This document shows, piece by piece, positions 57,449 to 64,000 of a stretch of DNA of 64,000 nucleotides. Under the pieces are notes generated by a model, which was not told the DNA's origin, ran no database searches, and saw only the letters and a program-made list of their open reading frames with translations. Within the stretch, counting starts at the first letter, position 1, and every line of letters begins with the position of its first letter. Both the position numbers and the translations under genes were made by a program. The stretch is from Kitasatospora aureofaciens (GTDB taxonomy: Bacteria > Actinomycetota > Actinomycetes > Streptomycetales > Streptomycetaceae). The stretch spans positions 310,001 through 374,000 of the forward strand of contig JODU01000002.1 in the NCBI GenBank assembly GCA_000720845.1, read 5' to 3'.

Positions 57449-57826
57449 GTGACATCGACGACGACTTCCCAGCAGGAACTGTTCCGCTTCCTCGAGGACC
57501 GCTTCGCGTGCGCGCAGGCGTGCACCGCGTGCGCGCGGGCGTGCGCCCTGCGGGCGAGTCTCGTGGACCCGGACGGGACCGAGAACCAGGAACTCGTACG
57601 GCGCAGGGGCATCATGTGCGCGGAGGTCTGCGACGCGACCTGCCGCGTGCTGTCCGAGCAGAACCAGGTGGACGAGTCCGCCATCGGCGCCCAGCTGGAG
57701 TGGTGCCGCCAGGTGTGTCTGGAGAGCGCGCACGTCTTCGACGGCCACCCGGGCGCCGAGGAGAGCGCGCAGGCATGCCGCGACTGCGCCCGCGCCTGCG
57801 GAGAGTTCCTCGCCACCCTGCGCTGA
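57449..57826 (+). CDS. four-helix-bundle copper-binding (Csp-like) protein
   Basis: 125-aa Cys-rich protein of the DUF326/Csp type. Twelve cysteines face the inside of a predicted four-helix bundle: CAQACTACARAC, CAEVCDATC, CRQVC and CRDCARAC. Copper storage proteins of this build bind many Cu(I) ions. No signal peptide, so it is the cytosolic (Csp3-like) form. It starts at GTG 57449 without a clear ribosome site. It may protect the nearby copper-containing oxidase pathway or simply buffer copper. Confidence 0.88.
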   Translation: MTSTTTSQQELFRFLEDRFACAQACTACARACALRASLVDPDGTENQELVRRRGIMCAEVCDATCRVLSEQNQVDESAIGAQLEWCRQVCLESAHVFDGHPGAEESAQACRDCARACGEFLATLR

Positions 57827-57866
57827 GGCCCTGGGAGCGCCACGCGCGACGCGCTAGCCTGCCCGT

Positions 57867-58763
57867 ATGGCGGCGACGGACGGCGATCCGGGACTCTTCG
57901 GCCCGGACTCCGTGACCTGGCAGGCGCACGGCGACCCGATGATGTGGGTGGCCGGCATCCGCGCTCTCTACCTCCAGGCCCTGCACCCGCGCGCCGTGCG
58001 CGGCGTGATGCAGAACAGCGACTTCCGGCGCGACGCCTGGGGCAGGCTGATGCGCACCGCGGGCTTCGTCGGCACCACGACGTACGGCACCACCGAGGCC
58101 GCCGAGCGGGCCGGCGCCCGGGTGCGGAAGATCCACCGCATGCTCGGCGCCACCGACCCGGAGACGGGGGAGCGCTACGGTGTCGACGAGCCCGCGCTGC
58201 TGCTGTGGGTGCACTGCGCCGAGATCGGCTCCTACCTGCACGTGCTGCGCCGCTCCGGGTTCCCGCTCACCGACGCGCACGCCGACCGCTACCTCGCCGA
58301 ACACCGGCACAGCGCCCGTCTCGTCGGCCTCGACCCCGGTTCCGTCCCCGCGGACCGGGCCGAGCTGGCCGCCTATTTCGCGCGGGTGCGGCCCGAACTG
58401 GCAGCGGGACCGGAGGCGCACGAGGTGGACGACTTCCTGCTCCGCCCGCCCGTCGACCCCCTCCTGGTCCCGGCCCGCGAGCTGCTGTGGCGGCGGGTCG
58501 CACGTCTCGCGTACGACTCACTGCCGCCGTACGCGCACGAGCTCTACGGCAGACCGGCGCCCGAACCCGCCACCGTCACCCGCCGGCTGCGCGCCACGGG
58601 CACCCTGCTGCGTCTGGTCCCGTCCCGGGTGCGCTGGCAGCTGCCGCCCCAGCACATCCTGCGTGCCGTGGCGCGGCTCGGTCCGGCCGCGCGCCCCGCG
58701 CCATACAAAATCGGACGACAAGCGGCCATACTGGACCGGCCAGGGGAGGGCGGGGCGGACTGA
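57867..58763 (+). CDS. oxygenase MpaB family protein (DUF2236)
   Basis: 298-aa protein of the MpaB/latex-clearing-protein-like DUF2236 family. Blocks: GIRALYLQALHPRAVRGVMQNSDF (with the conserved HP), GFVGTTTYGTTEAAERAGARVRKIH, and LLLWVHCAEIGSYL with the conserved His. The fungal MpaB and rubber oxygenases use a single haem or metal; the substrate here is unknown. No signal peptide or membrane helix. It starts at ATG 57867, 40 bases after the copper-protein gene. Confidence 0.87.
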   Translation: MAATDGDPGLFGPDSVTWQAHGDPMMWVAGIRALYLQALHPRAVRGVMQNSDFRRDAWGRLMRTAGFVGTTTYGTTEAAERAGARVRKIHRMLGATDPETGERYGVDEPALLLWVHCAEIGSYLHVLRRSGFPLTDAHADRYLAEHRHSARLVGLDPGSVPADRAELAAYFARVRPELAAGPEAHEVDDFLLRPPVDPLLVPARELLWRRVARLAYDSLPPYAHELYGRPAPEPATVTRRLRATGTLLRLVPSRVRWQLPPQHILRAVARLGPAARPAPYKIGRQAAILDRPGEGGAD

Positions 58764-58785
58764 ACCACGGGGGCGGGGCGAAGTC

Positions 58786-58866
58786 ATGGGGGACGACACG
58801 CTGATCCAGGGCCGTCAAGTGCCCGCGAGGCCCGGGTGGCCGCCGCTCTCCAGCACCGCGGGGTGA
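58786..58866 (+). pseudogene. remnant of the N-terminus of the Ser/Thr kinase gene
   Basis: The ATG at 58786 opens with MGDDTLIQGR, the standard start of actinobacterial kinases of this type (normally followed by YRLLxxIGxGGMGEVW). After ten codons it runs into a different frame and stops at 58866. The sequence continues in another frame with EARVAAALQHRGV, which in intact relatives lies about 50-60 residues later. An internal deletion of roughly 150 bases, out of frame, explains this. Confidence 0.65.
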
Positions 58867-60878
58867 CCGTCGTCCACGACTTCGGCGAGTGGGACGGCGT
58901 GCTCTTCCTGGTCATGGAGCTGCTGGAGGGACACGACCTGAGCCGGCTCCTGGAGGACAACAAGGGCCACCCGCTGCCCGTCGCCGACGTCGTCGACATC
59001 GCCGAGCAGATCGCCTCCGCACTCGCCTACACCCACGATCAGGGCATCGTCCACCGCGACCTCAAGCCGGCGAACATCGTGCGGACCGCCGACGGCACCG
59101 TGAAGATCTGCGACTTCGGCATCGCCCGGCTCGGCCACGACGCGGGCTTCACCGCCCGGCTGACCGGCACCGGCATCGCCATGGGCACCCCGCACTACAT
59201 GTCGCCCGAACAGATCGGCGGCGACGAGGTCGACCGGCGCAGCGACCTGTACTCCCTGGGCTGTGTGCTCTACGAGATCGCCACCGGCGTCCCGCCGTTC
59301 GACCTCGACGACGCCTGGGCGATCCTCGTCGGCCACCGCGACACCGAGCCCGCGCCGCCCCGCACCCGCCGCGCCGGACTGCCCGGCTACCTGGACCGGA
59401 TCATCCTGGACCTGCTGGCCAAGCGGCCCGAGCAGCGCCCGGACGACGCCCGTGAACTGGGCCGCCGGATCACCGCCGGACGCGCGGGACCGGCGCCGGC
59501 GCCGGTGCCGGTCCCGGCGACCGCCCGGCCGCGGACGCCCCAGCCGGTCGGAGGCCGCGCCGGGCTGCCGTCCTGGACCCACGGCATGACCACCGGTCAC
59601 AAGGCGACCGGCACCGGCCCGCACGCCACGCCCCCGGACCCCGGGGCGGGCCTGTCCGGCGCGTGGCTCCCGCGACCCGCCGGTGACCGGACCGTCGACG
59701 CCCCTGCCGCCGGGCCCGCCCCGGGCGAGCGGCCGGACCCGGCGCCCGAGGCCGTCGGCAGGCTGGCCGCACGCCACAGAACGGGGCTGGGACTGGGCCG
59801 GCTCGGCCGCTGGGAGGAGGCCGGCGAGGTGCACCGCGCGGTCGCCGCCGAGCGCGCACGCCTGCTCGGCCCCGACCACCCCGACACCCTCGCCAGCCGC
59901 TACGAGGCCGCCTTCGCCCTCGGCCGCACCGGTCACGCCGCCGCGGCGCTGCGCGCGTACAAGGGCGTCGCCGAGGCCAGGATCAGGACGCTGGGAGCCG
60001 ATCACGCCGACACCCTCGCCGTCCGCCAGGAGATGGCCTACACCCTGGGCCGACTGGGCCGCCACACCGACGCCCACCAGGTGTACACGTCGGTCCTGAC
60101 CGCCCGTGAGCGCACCATGGGCGCCGACCATCCCGACACCCTGCGCTGCCGGCACAACCTGGCCTCCAACCTCGGTCGGCTCGGCCGTACCGAAGACGCC
60201 CACCGGACGGCCCGCGAGGTGGCCGCGGCCCGGGCCCGCGTGCTCGGTGCGGACCACCCCGACACCCTCGTCACGCGCTACGAGGTGGCCTACGAACTCG
60301 GGCGGCTGGACCGCTGGCAGGAGGCCCTGGCGATCTACCGCGACGTCGCCGGCGTCCGCGCGCGTGTGCTCGGCCCCGACCACCCCGACACGCTCGCCGC
60401 CCGCTACGAGACGGGCGTCGCCCTCGGCCGGCTCGGCCGCTGCGCCGAAGCGCTGACCGTGTACGAGGAGCTGGTCGACGACCGCGCCCGCGCCCAGGGA
60501 CCCGAGCACCCCGAGACGCTGCGCGCCCGGCACGGCCTCGGCGTCAACCTCGGCAGGCTGGGCCGCTGGGCGGACGCCCTCGCCGAGGCCCGCGGAGTGT
60601 GCGCGGTCCGCGAACGCGTGCTGGGCCCGGACCACCAGGACACCCTGGTCAGCCACCGCGAGGTCGCCGTCGCCCTGGGCTGGCTCGGCCGCTGGTCGCC
60701 CGCCCTCACCGAGTACCGCCTGGTCACCGCCGCCCGCGAACGGGTTCTGGGCCCCGGCCACCCCGACACCCTCGTCGCCCGCGACGAGGAGGCCCACTGC
60801 CTGGAACGGCTCGGCCGCGCCGCCGAGGCCGCGGAGCTGTACCGCGGGGTCGCGGCACTGCGCGGGTCAGCACGCTGA
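58836..60878 (+). CDS. Ser/Thr protein kinase-TPR protein lacking the N-terminal lobe
   Basis: 680-codon frame from GTG 58836. The C-lobe of a Hanks-type kinase is complete: HRDLKPAN (73-80), DFG (93-95), GTPHYMSPEQ (117-126), DLYSLGCVLYEI. The glycine-rich loop and the Lys that binds ATP (subdomains I-II) are missing, and no in-frame start restores them. After a Pro/Arg/Gly linker (about 225-300) there are nine TPR-like units of about 42 residues (DHPDTLxxRYExAxxLGRLGR), ending at 680. There is no membrane helix. As it stands this is a pseudokinase or a broken gene; a sequencing error cannot be excluded. Confidence 0.75.
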   Translation: MAAALQHRGVTVVHDFGEWDGVLFLVMELLEGHDLSRLLEDNKGHPLPVADVVDIAEQIASALAYTHDQGIVHRDLKPANIVRTADGTVKICDFGIARLGHDAGFTARLTGTGIAMGTPHYMSPEQIGGDEVDRRSDLYSLGCVLYEIATGVPPFDLDDAWAILVGHRDTEPAPPRTRRAGLPGYLDRIILDLLAKRPEQRPDDARELGRRITAGRAGPAPAPVPVPATARPRTPQPVGGRAGLPSWTHGMTTGHKATGTGPHATPPDPGAGLSGAWLPRPAGDRTVDAPAAGPAPGERPDPAPEAVGRLAARHRTGLGLGRLGRWEEAGEVHRAVAAERARLLGPDHPDTLASRYEAAFALGRTGHAAAALRAYKGVAEARIRTLGADHADTLAVRQEMAYTLGRLGRHTDAHQVYTSVLTARERTMGADHPDTLRCRHNLASNLGRLGRTEDAHRTAREVAAARARVLGADHPDTLVTRYEVAYELGRLDRWQEALAIYRDVAGVRARVLGPDHPDTLAARYETGVALGRLGRCAEALTVYEELVDDRARAQGPEHPETLRARHGLGVNLGRLGRWADALAEARGVCAVRERVLGPDHQDTLVSHREVAVALGWLGRWSPALTEYRLVTAARERVLGPGHPDTLVARDEEAHCLERLGRAAEAAELYRGVAALRGSAR

Positions 60879-60938
60879 GCGCGGACGGTGCGCGACGGCG
60901 GGCTGGCCGCCTGCGATCGGGGCGTGTTACCAAGAGCC

Positions 60939-62510
60939 ATGACGACCCCGCCCCGCACCTCCCGCAGCTTTGACGCCGTCATCGTCGGCGGCGGCCACAA
61001 CGGTCTGGTCGCGGCCGCCTACCTGGCCCGGGCCGGCCGGTCCGTGCTGGTCCTCGAACGGCTGGACCACACCGGGGGAGCGGCCGTGTCCACGCGGCCG
61101 TTCGCCGGGGTCGACGCACGGCTGTCGCGCTACTCGTACCTGGTCAGCCTGCTGCCCAGGAAGATCGTGCGGGATCTCGGCCTGGACTTCCGGGTGCGCG
61201 CGCGCACCGTCTCCTCGTACACGCCCGTCGAGCGCGCCGGGCGGCCCACCGGGCTCCTGGTCGGCGGGGGCGAGCGCCGCACCCGCGAGTCCTTCGCCCG
61301 GCTCACCGGCTCGGATCGCGAGTACGCCGCCTGGCAGCGCTTCTACGCCATGACCGGCCATGTGGCCCAGCGGGTCTTCCCCACCCTCACCGAACCGCTG
61401 CCCACCCGGGACGAACTGCGCCGCCGGGTCGACGACGAGACGGCCTGGCGGGCCCTGTTCGAGGAACCGGTCGGCATCACCATCGAGGAGCACTTCGCCG
61501 ACGACCTGGTACGGGGCGTGGCTCTCACCGACGCGCTGATCGGCACCTTCGCCGACGCCCACGACCCCTCGCTGGCGCAGAACCGCTGCTTCCTCTACCA
61601 CGTGATCGGCGGCGGCACCGGCGCCTGGGACGTGCCGGTCGGAGGCATGGGCGCCCTCACCGACGCGCTGGCCGACGCGGCGCGTGCCGCAGGTGCCGTG
61701 CTCGCCACCGGTCACGAGGCGGTGCGGATCGACGCGGACGGGCGAACGGCGGAGGTCACCTACCGCTCGGCCGCCGGCGAGGGCGTCGCCGCCGCGCGCC
61801 ACGTCCTGGTCAACGCCTCACCGCGGGACCTGGCGGCGCTCACGGGCCAGGCGCCGCCGCCGCCCGCCGAGGGTGCCCAGCTCAAGGTGAACATGCTGCT
61901 GACCCGGCTCCCGCGGCTGCGCGACCCGGAGGCCGACCCGCGCGAGGCCTTCGCCGGAACCTTCCACATCGCCGAGGGCTACGGCCAACTGGCCGCCGCG
62001 CACGCCCGGGCGGCCGCCGGCGACCTGCCCGAGGCGCCGCCGTCCGAGATCTACTGCCACTCGCTGACCGACCCGACCGTCCTCGCCCCCGACCTGGCAG
62101 CCAGAGGCATGCACACCCTCACCCTGTTCGGCCTGCACACGCCGGCCCGCCTCTTCGCCCGGGACAACGACGCCGTACGCGAGGAGCTGCTGAAGTCGAC
62201 CCTCGCCCAGCTCGACGCCCATCTCGCCGAGCCCCTCGCGGACTGCCTGGCGACCGACGCCGAGGGGCGGCCCTGCATCGAGGCCAGGTCGCCGCTCGAC
62301 CTGGAGCGCGATCTGCGCCTGCCCGGCGGGAACATCTTCCACCGCGAGCTGTCCTGGCCCCACGCCCAGGAGGGCACCGGCCACTGGGGAGTGGAGACCG
62401 GGCAGGCCAACGTCCTGCTGTGCGGTGCGGGAGCCGTGCGCGGGGGAGGGGTGAGCGGGGTGCCGGGGCACAACGCGGCGATGGCCGTGCTGGACGGGGC
62501 CCGCGGCTGA
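60939..62510 (+). CDS. phytoene-desaturase-like NAD(P)/FAD oxidoreductase
   Basis: 523-aa flavoprotein of the CrtI/PYROXD2 type. The FAD motif is VIVGGGHNGLVAAAYLARAG (about 12-31), and the C-terminal FAD contact is LLCGAGAVRGGGVSGVPGHNAA. The middle contains the substrate region with IGGGTGAWDVPVGGMGAL. No carotenoid genes are linked, and PYROXD2-like proteins are a separate, poorly characterised branch, so carotenoid work is not implied. Start at ATG 60939; the frame opens 17 codons earlier but without a good start. The gene follows the kinase gene by 60 bases. Confidence 0.88.
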   Translation: MTTPPRTSRSFDAVIVGGGHNGLVAAAYLARAGRSVLVLERLDHTGGAAVSTRPFAGVDARLSRYSYLVSLLPRKIVRDLGLDFRVRARTVSSYTPVERAGRPTGLLVGGGERRTRESFARLTGSDREYAAWQRFYAMTGHVAQRVFPTLTEPLPTRDELRRRVDDETAWRALFEEPVGITIEEHFADDLVRGVALTDALIGTFADAHDPSLAQNRCFLYHVIGGGTGAWDVPVGGMGALTDALADAARAAGAVLATGHEAVRIDADGRTAEVTYRSAAGEGVAAARHVLVNASPRDLAALTGQAPPPPAEGAQLKVNMLLTRLPRLRDPEADPREAFAGTFHIAEGYGQLAAAHARAAAGDLPEAPPSEIYCHSLTDPTVLAPDLAARGMHTLTLFGLHTPARLFARDNDAVREELLKSTLAQLDAHLAEPLADCLATDAEGRPCIEARSPLDLERDLRLPGGNIFHRELSWPHAQEGTGHWGVETGQANVLLCGAGAVRGGGVSGVPGHNAAMAVLDGARG

Positions 62511-62598
62511 CGGGTGTGTGCGCATGCCCGGGACGGGGCTGGGTACCGCGACATAACGGAAATTCCGTACCCAACACCCGCACGACAAGGAGCCCGTC

Positions 62599-62790
62599 AT
62601 GGCGGACCTCAGCCCCATCGACCTGCAGAAGGCCCTCAACGGCATGGACTACCCGGCGGACAAGAAGTCGCTCGTCGACCGCGCCCGCAAGAACAAGGCC
62701 GACGACAAGGTCGTGAGCCGTCTCGACGGACTGAAGGAGAACAGCTTCGACGGTCCGAACGAGGTCCAGAAGGCCGTCTTCAACGGCTAG
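62599..62790 (+). CDS. DUF2795 small protein
   Basis: 63-aa protein consisting of a single DUF2795 domain: SPIDLQKALNGMDYPADKKS, LVDRARKNKADDKVVSRL, and FDGPNEVQKAV. Small soluble helical proteins like this are common in streptomycetes and unstudied. The ATG at 62599 follows AAGGAG with 7-base spacing. It stands alone. Confidence 0.9.
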   Translation: MADLSPIDLQKALNGMDYPADKKSLVDRARKNKADDKVVSRLDGLKENSFDGPNEVQKAVFNG

Positions 62791-62820
62791 CGCACCCGTG
62801 GCCCGGTCGCGCGCCGGTTC

Positions 62821-64000
62821 CTAGTCGGCCGACGGCGACCATCCCACCGCCTCCACGCGTGCCGCGTCCGCCGGGCGCGCGTCGTGGAACAGGACGTCAC
62901 CGCCCGCTTCCGCGCGCAGTCCGTCGACGTACGCCCCGCGGCCCACGTACAGCCGGTCGGTGGTGTACCGCCAGCGCAGGGTGAGTCCCCGCGCGGCCGG
63001 GAGGCCGGCGCTCAGCGCGTGCCAGACGCGCCCCGACCAGCCGGTGGCCGAGCCCGCCGGATGCTCCTGGGGTGCCGCGCCGCGCCGGGTCGTGGTGAAC
63101 GGCACGGGCTGCCACGACGTGCCGCCGTCGGTCGTGGACTCCAGCACCAGGGTGTCCGACCCGGGCTCGGTGTCCCACCACAGCGAGCAGCGCAGCCGTG
63201 CCCGCCCGGCCGAGGTGTCCAGCGCGGGCAGGGTGAGCGTGGCCGTCGTGGCACTCGCCGTCCCCGAGAACCATGCGGTGCGTCCGTGTGCGGGCCGCAC
63301 GGGTACCGCTCGCGCCAGATTGGTGGCCGCCGCCACCCGCGGAGCCGACCCGGAACGCCAGCCGCGCACCGGGTGGACGGAGTTGCCGAGGACGACGAGG
63401 AACGAGTCGGTCGTCGGGTCCAGCACCAGCGAGGTGCCCGTGAACCCGGTGTGCCCGGCCGTGCGCGGCGTCGCCATCGCCCCCATGTACCAGTGCTGGT
63501 ACAGCTCGAAGCCGAGCCCGTGCTCGTCGCCCGGGAAGCCGGTGTTGAAGTCGGTGAACATCAGCTCCACCGACTCCGGCCGCAGGATGCGGGCCCGGGC
63601 GTAGGAACCGCCGTTGAGCAGCGTACGGCCGAGGACCGCGAGGTCCCACGCCGAGGAGAACACCCCCGCGTGCCCGGCCACTCCGCCCAGACCGAAGGCG
63701 TTCTCGTCGTGCACCTCGCCCCACACCAGACCGCGGTCCAGACCGGACCAGGGCTTGCGGGCGTCCTCCGTGGCCGCGATCCGAGGCCGCCAGGAAGCGG
63801 GCGGGTTGTAGCGGGTGCGGGTGAGACCGAGCGGCTCCGTGATCTCGTCCCGCAGCAGCGCGTCCAGGGCGCGGCCCGTGATCCGCTCCAGCACCAGCTG
63901 GAGCGAGATCATGTTCAGGTCCGAGTACAGGTACGCCGTACCGGGGGCGTTCACCGGAGCCTCGTCGTAGACGAGTTGGATCTTCTCCTCGTACGTGGGT
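62821..64000 (-). CDS. serine hydrolase (class C beta-lactamase family), C-terminal part
   Basis: The gene runs off the right edge; 393 codons are visible and the frame is open to 64000. Family blocks present: YSDLN (the YxN motif), FGLGGVAGHAGVFSSAWDLA, and GHTGFTG (the HTG/KTG motif). The catalytic SxxK lies beyond the edge. After the hydrolase domain an extra 150-residue C-terminal part (about ALPALDTSAGRARLRCSLWW to the end) is beta-rich and may be a jelly-roll or immune-globulin-like domain. Probably a secreted esterase or peptidase; the substrate is unknown. Confidence 0.85.
   Translation of the reverse strand, partial: PTYEEKIQLVYDEAPVNAPGTAYLYSDLNMISLQLVLERITGRALDALLRDEITEPLGLTRTRYNPPASWRPRIAATEDARKPWSGLDRGLVWGEVHDENAFGLGGVAGHAGVFSSAWDLAVLGRTLLNGGSYARARILRPESVELMFTDFNTGFPGDEHGLGFELYQHWYMGAMATPRTAGHTGFTGTSLVLDPTTDSFLVVLGNSVHPVRGWRSGSAPRVAAATNLARAVPVRPAHGRTAWFSGTASATTATLTLPALDTSAGRARLRCSLWWDTEPGSDTLVLESTTDGGTSWQPVPFTTTRRGAAPQEHPAGSATGWSGRVWHALSAGLPAARGLTLRWRYTTDRLYVGRGAYVDGLRAEAGGDVLFHDARPADAARVEAVGWSPSAD

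Noticed and set aside
58815..60797. 660-codon antisense open frame over the kinase-TPR gene
   Set aside because: Its repeats are the reverse reading of the TPR units, and no start signal or known motif is present.
60939..62510. Carotenoid biosynthesis assignment for the CrtI-like gene
   Set aside because: No crtE, crtB or crtY neighbours, and the sequence fits the separate PYROXD2-like branch better.
1..64000. tRNA, rRNA, CRISPR, insertion sequences, phage genes
   Set aside because: Intergenic gaps were read for the T-loop GGTTCGA pattern, repeated spacers, terminal inverted repeats with transposase frames and integrase motifs. None was found.

Overview
The window reads as a Streptomyces chromosome or a close actinobacterial relative. 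It is very GC-rich with strong GC bias at third codon positions. GTG and TTG starts are frequent, genes are dense and often overlap by 4-8 bases, and the families are typical of the genus: SpoIIE-type phosphatases, PadR/GntR/MarR/TetR/XRE regulators, DUF3152, DUF6479, DUF2795, ChaB and Rv1733c-like proteins. I saw no tRNA, rRNA, CRISPR array, transposase or phage gene. The mix of paralogues of core genes (a short Rho, a second ctaD/ctaF/qcrB set), secreted enzymes and regulators suits a chromosomal arm or semi-accessory region.

Left part (1-23.5 kb). It opens with the start of a desaturase gene, then glutaminase, a D,D-carboxypeptidase and a short second Rho. Several regulator/enzyme pairs follow: PadR with a methyltransferase, GntR near an acetylxylan esterase, MarR near a molybdopterin oxidoreductase plus its ferredoxin-reductase-like partner, and an Old Yellow Enzyme/dienoyl-CoA reductase with a PadR gene behind a 38-bp perfect palindrome. 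Next come a SpoIIE phosphatase, secreted proteins, a fibronectin-III lipoprotein, a family 75 chitosanase and the dhaK-dhaL-dhaM operon.

Centre (23.5-36.8 kb) is the most interesting region and looks like a zinc-acquisition island. An MFS exporter diverges from a seven-gene operon: FecCD permease, ATPase, binding lipoprotein, HemK-like methyltransferase, DUF364 heavy-metal-chelation-type protein, PduX-like GHMP kinase and a cysteine-synthase-fold PLP enzyme. A Zur-box-like 15-mer lies between them. Next to it is a complete aztA/aztB-aztD-aztC-aztD zinc uptake set whose divergent, apparently leaderless promoters share a second Zur-box-like 15-mer. I infer that the first operon makes, exports and re-imports a small metallophore, probably a zincophore, by a pathway I do not recognise.

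Right part (36.8-64 kb). It holds a metallophosphoesterase, an XRE regulator, a histidine phosphatase, a phosphatase/anti-sigma-kinase fusion and a type III polyketide synthase. A TetR gene and a flavin monooxygenase diverge across three identical-spaced operators. DoxX, NfeD/stomatin and a DUF3152 protease-like protein follow. Then come a response regulator-kinase-lipoprotein operon, an alternative cytochrome oxidase/cytochrome b set that converges with overlap, small stress-type proteins, a Cys-rich copper-binding protein and an MpaB-like oxygenase. The window ends with a Ser/Thr kinase-TPR gene that has lost its ATP-binding lobe, a phytoene-desaturase-like oxidoreductase, a DUF2795 protein and a serine hydrolase cut by the window edge.
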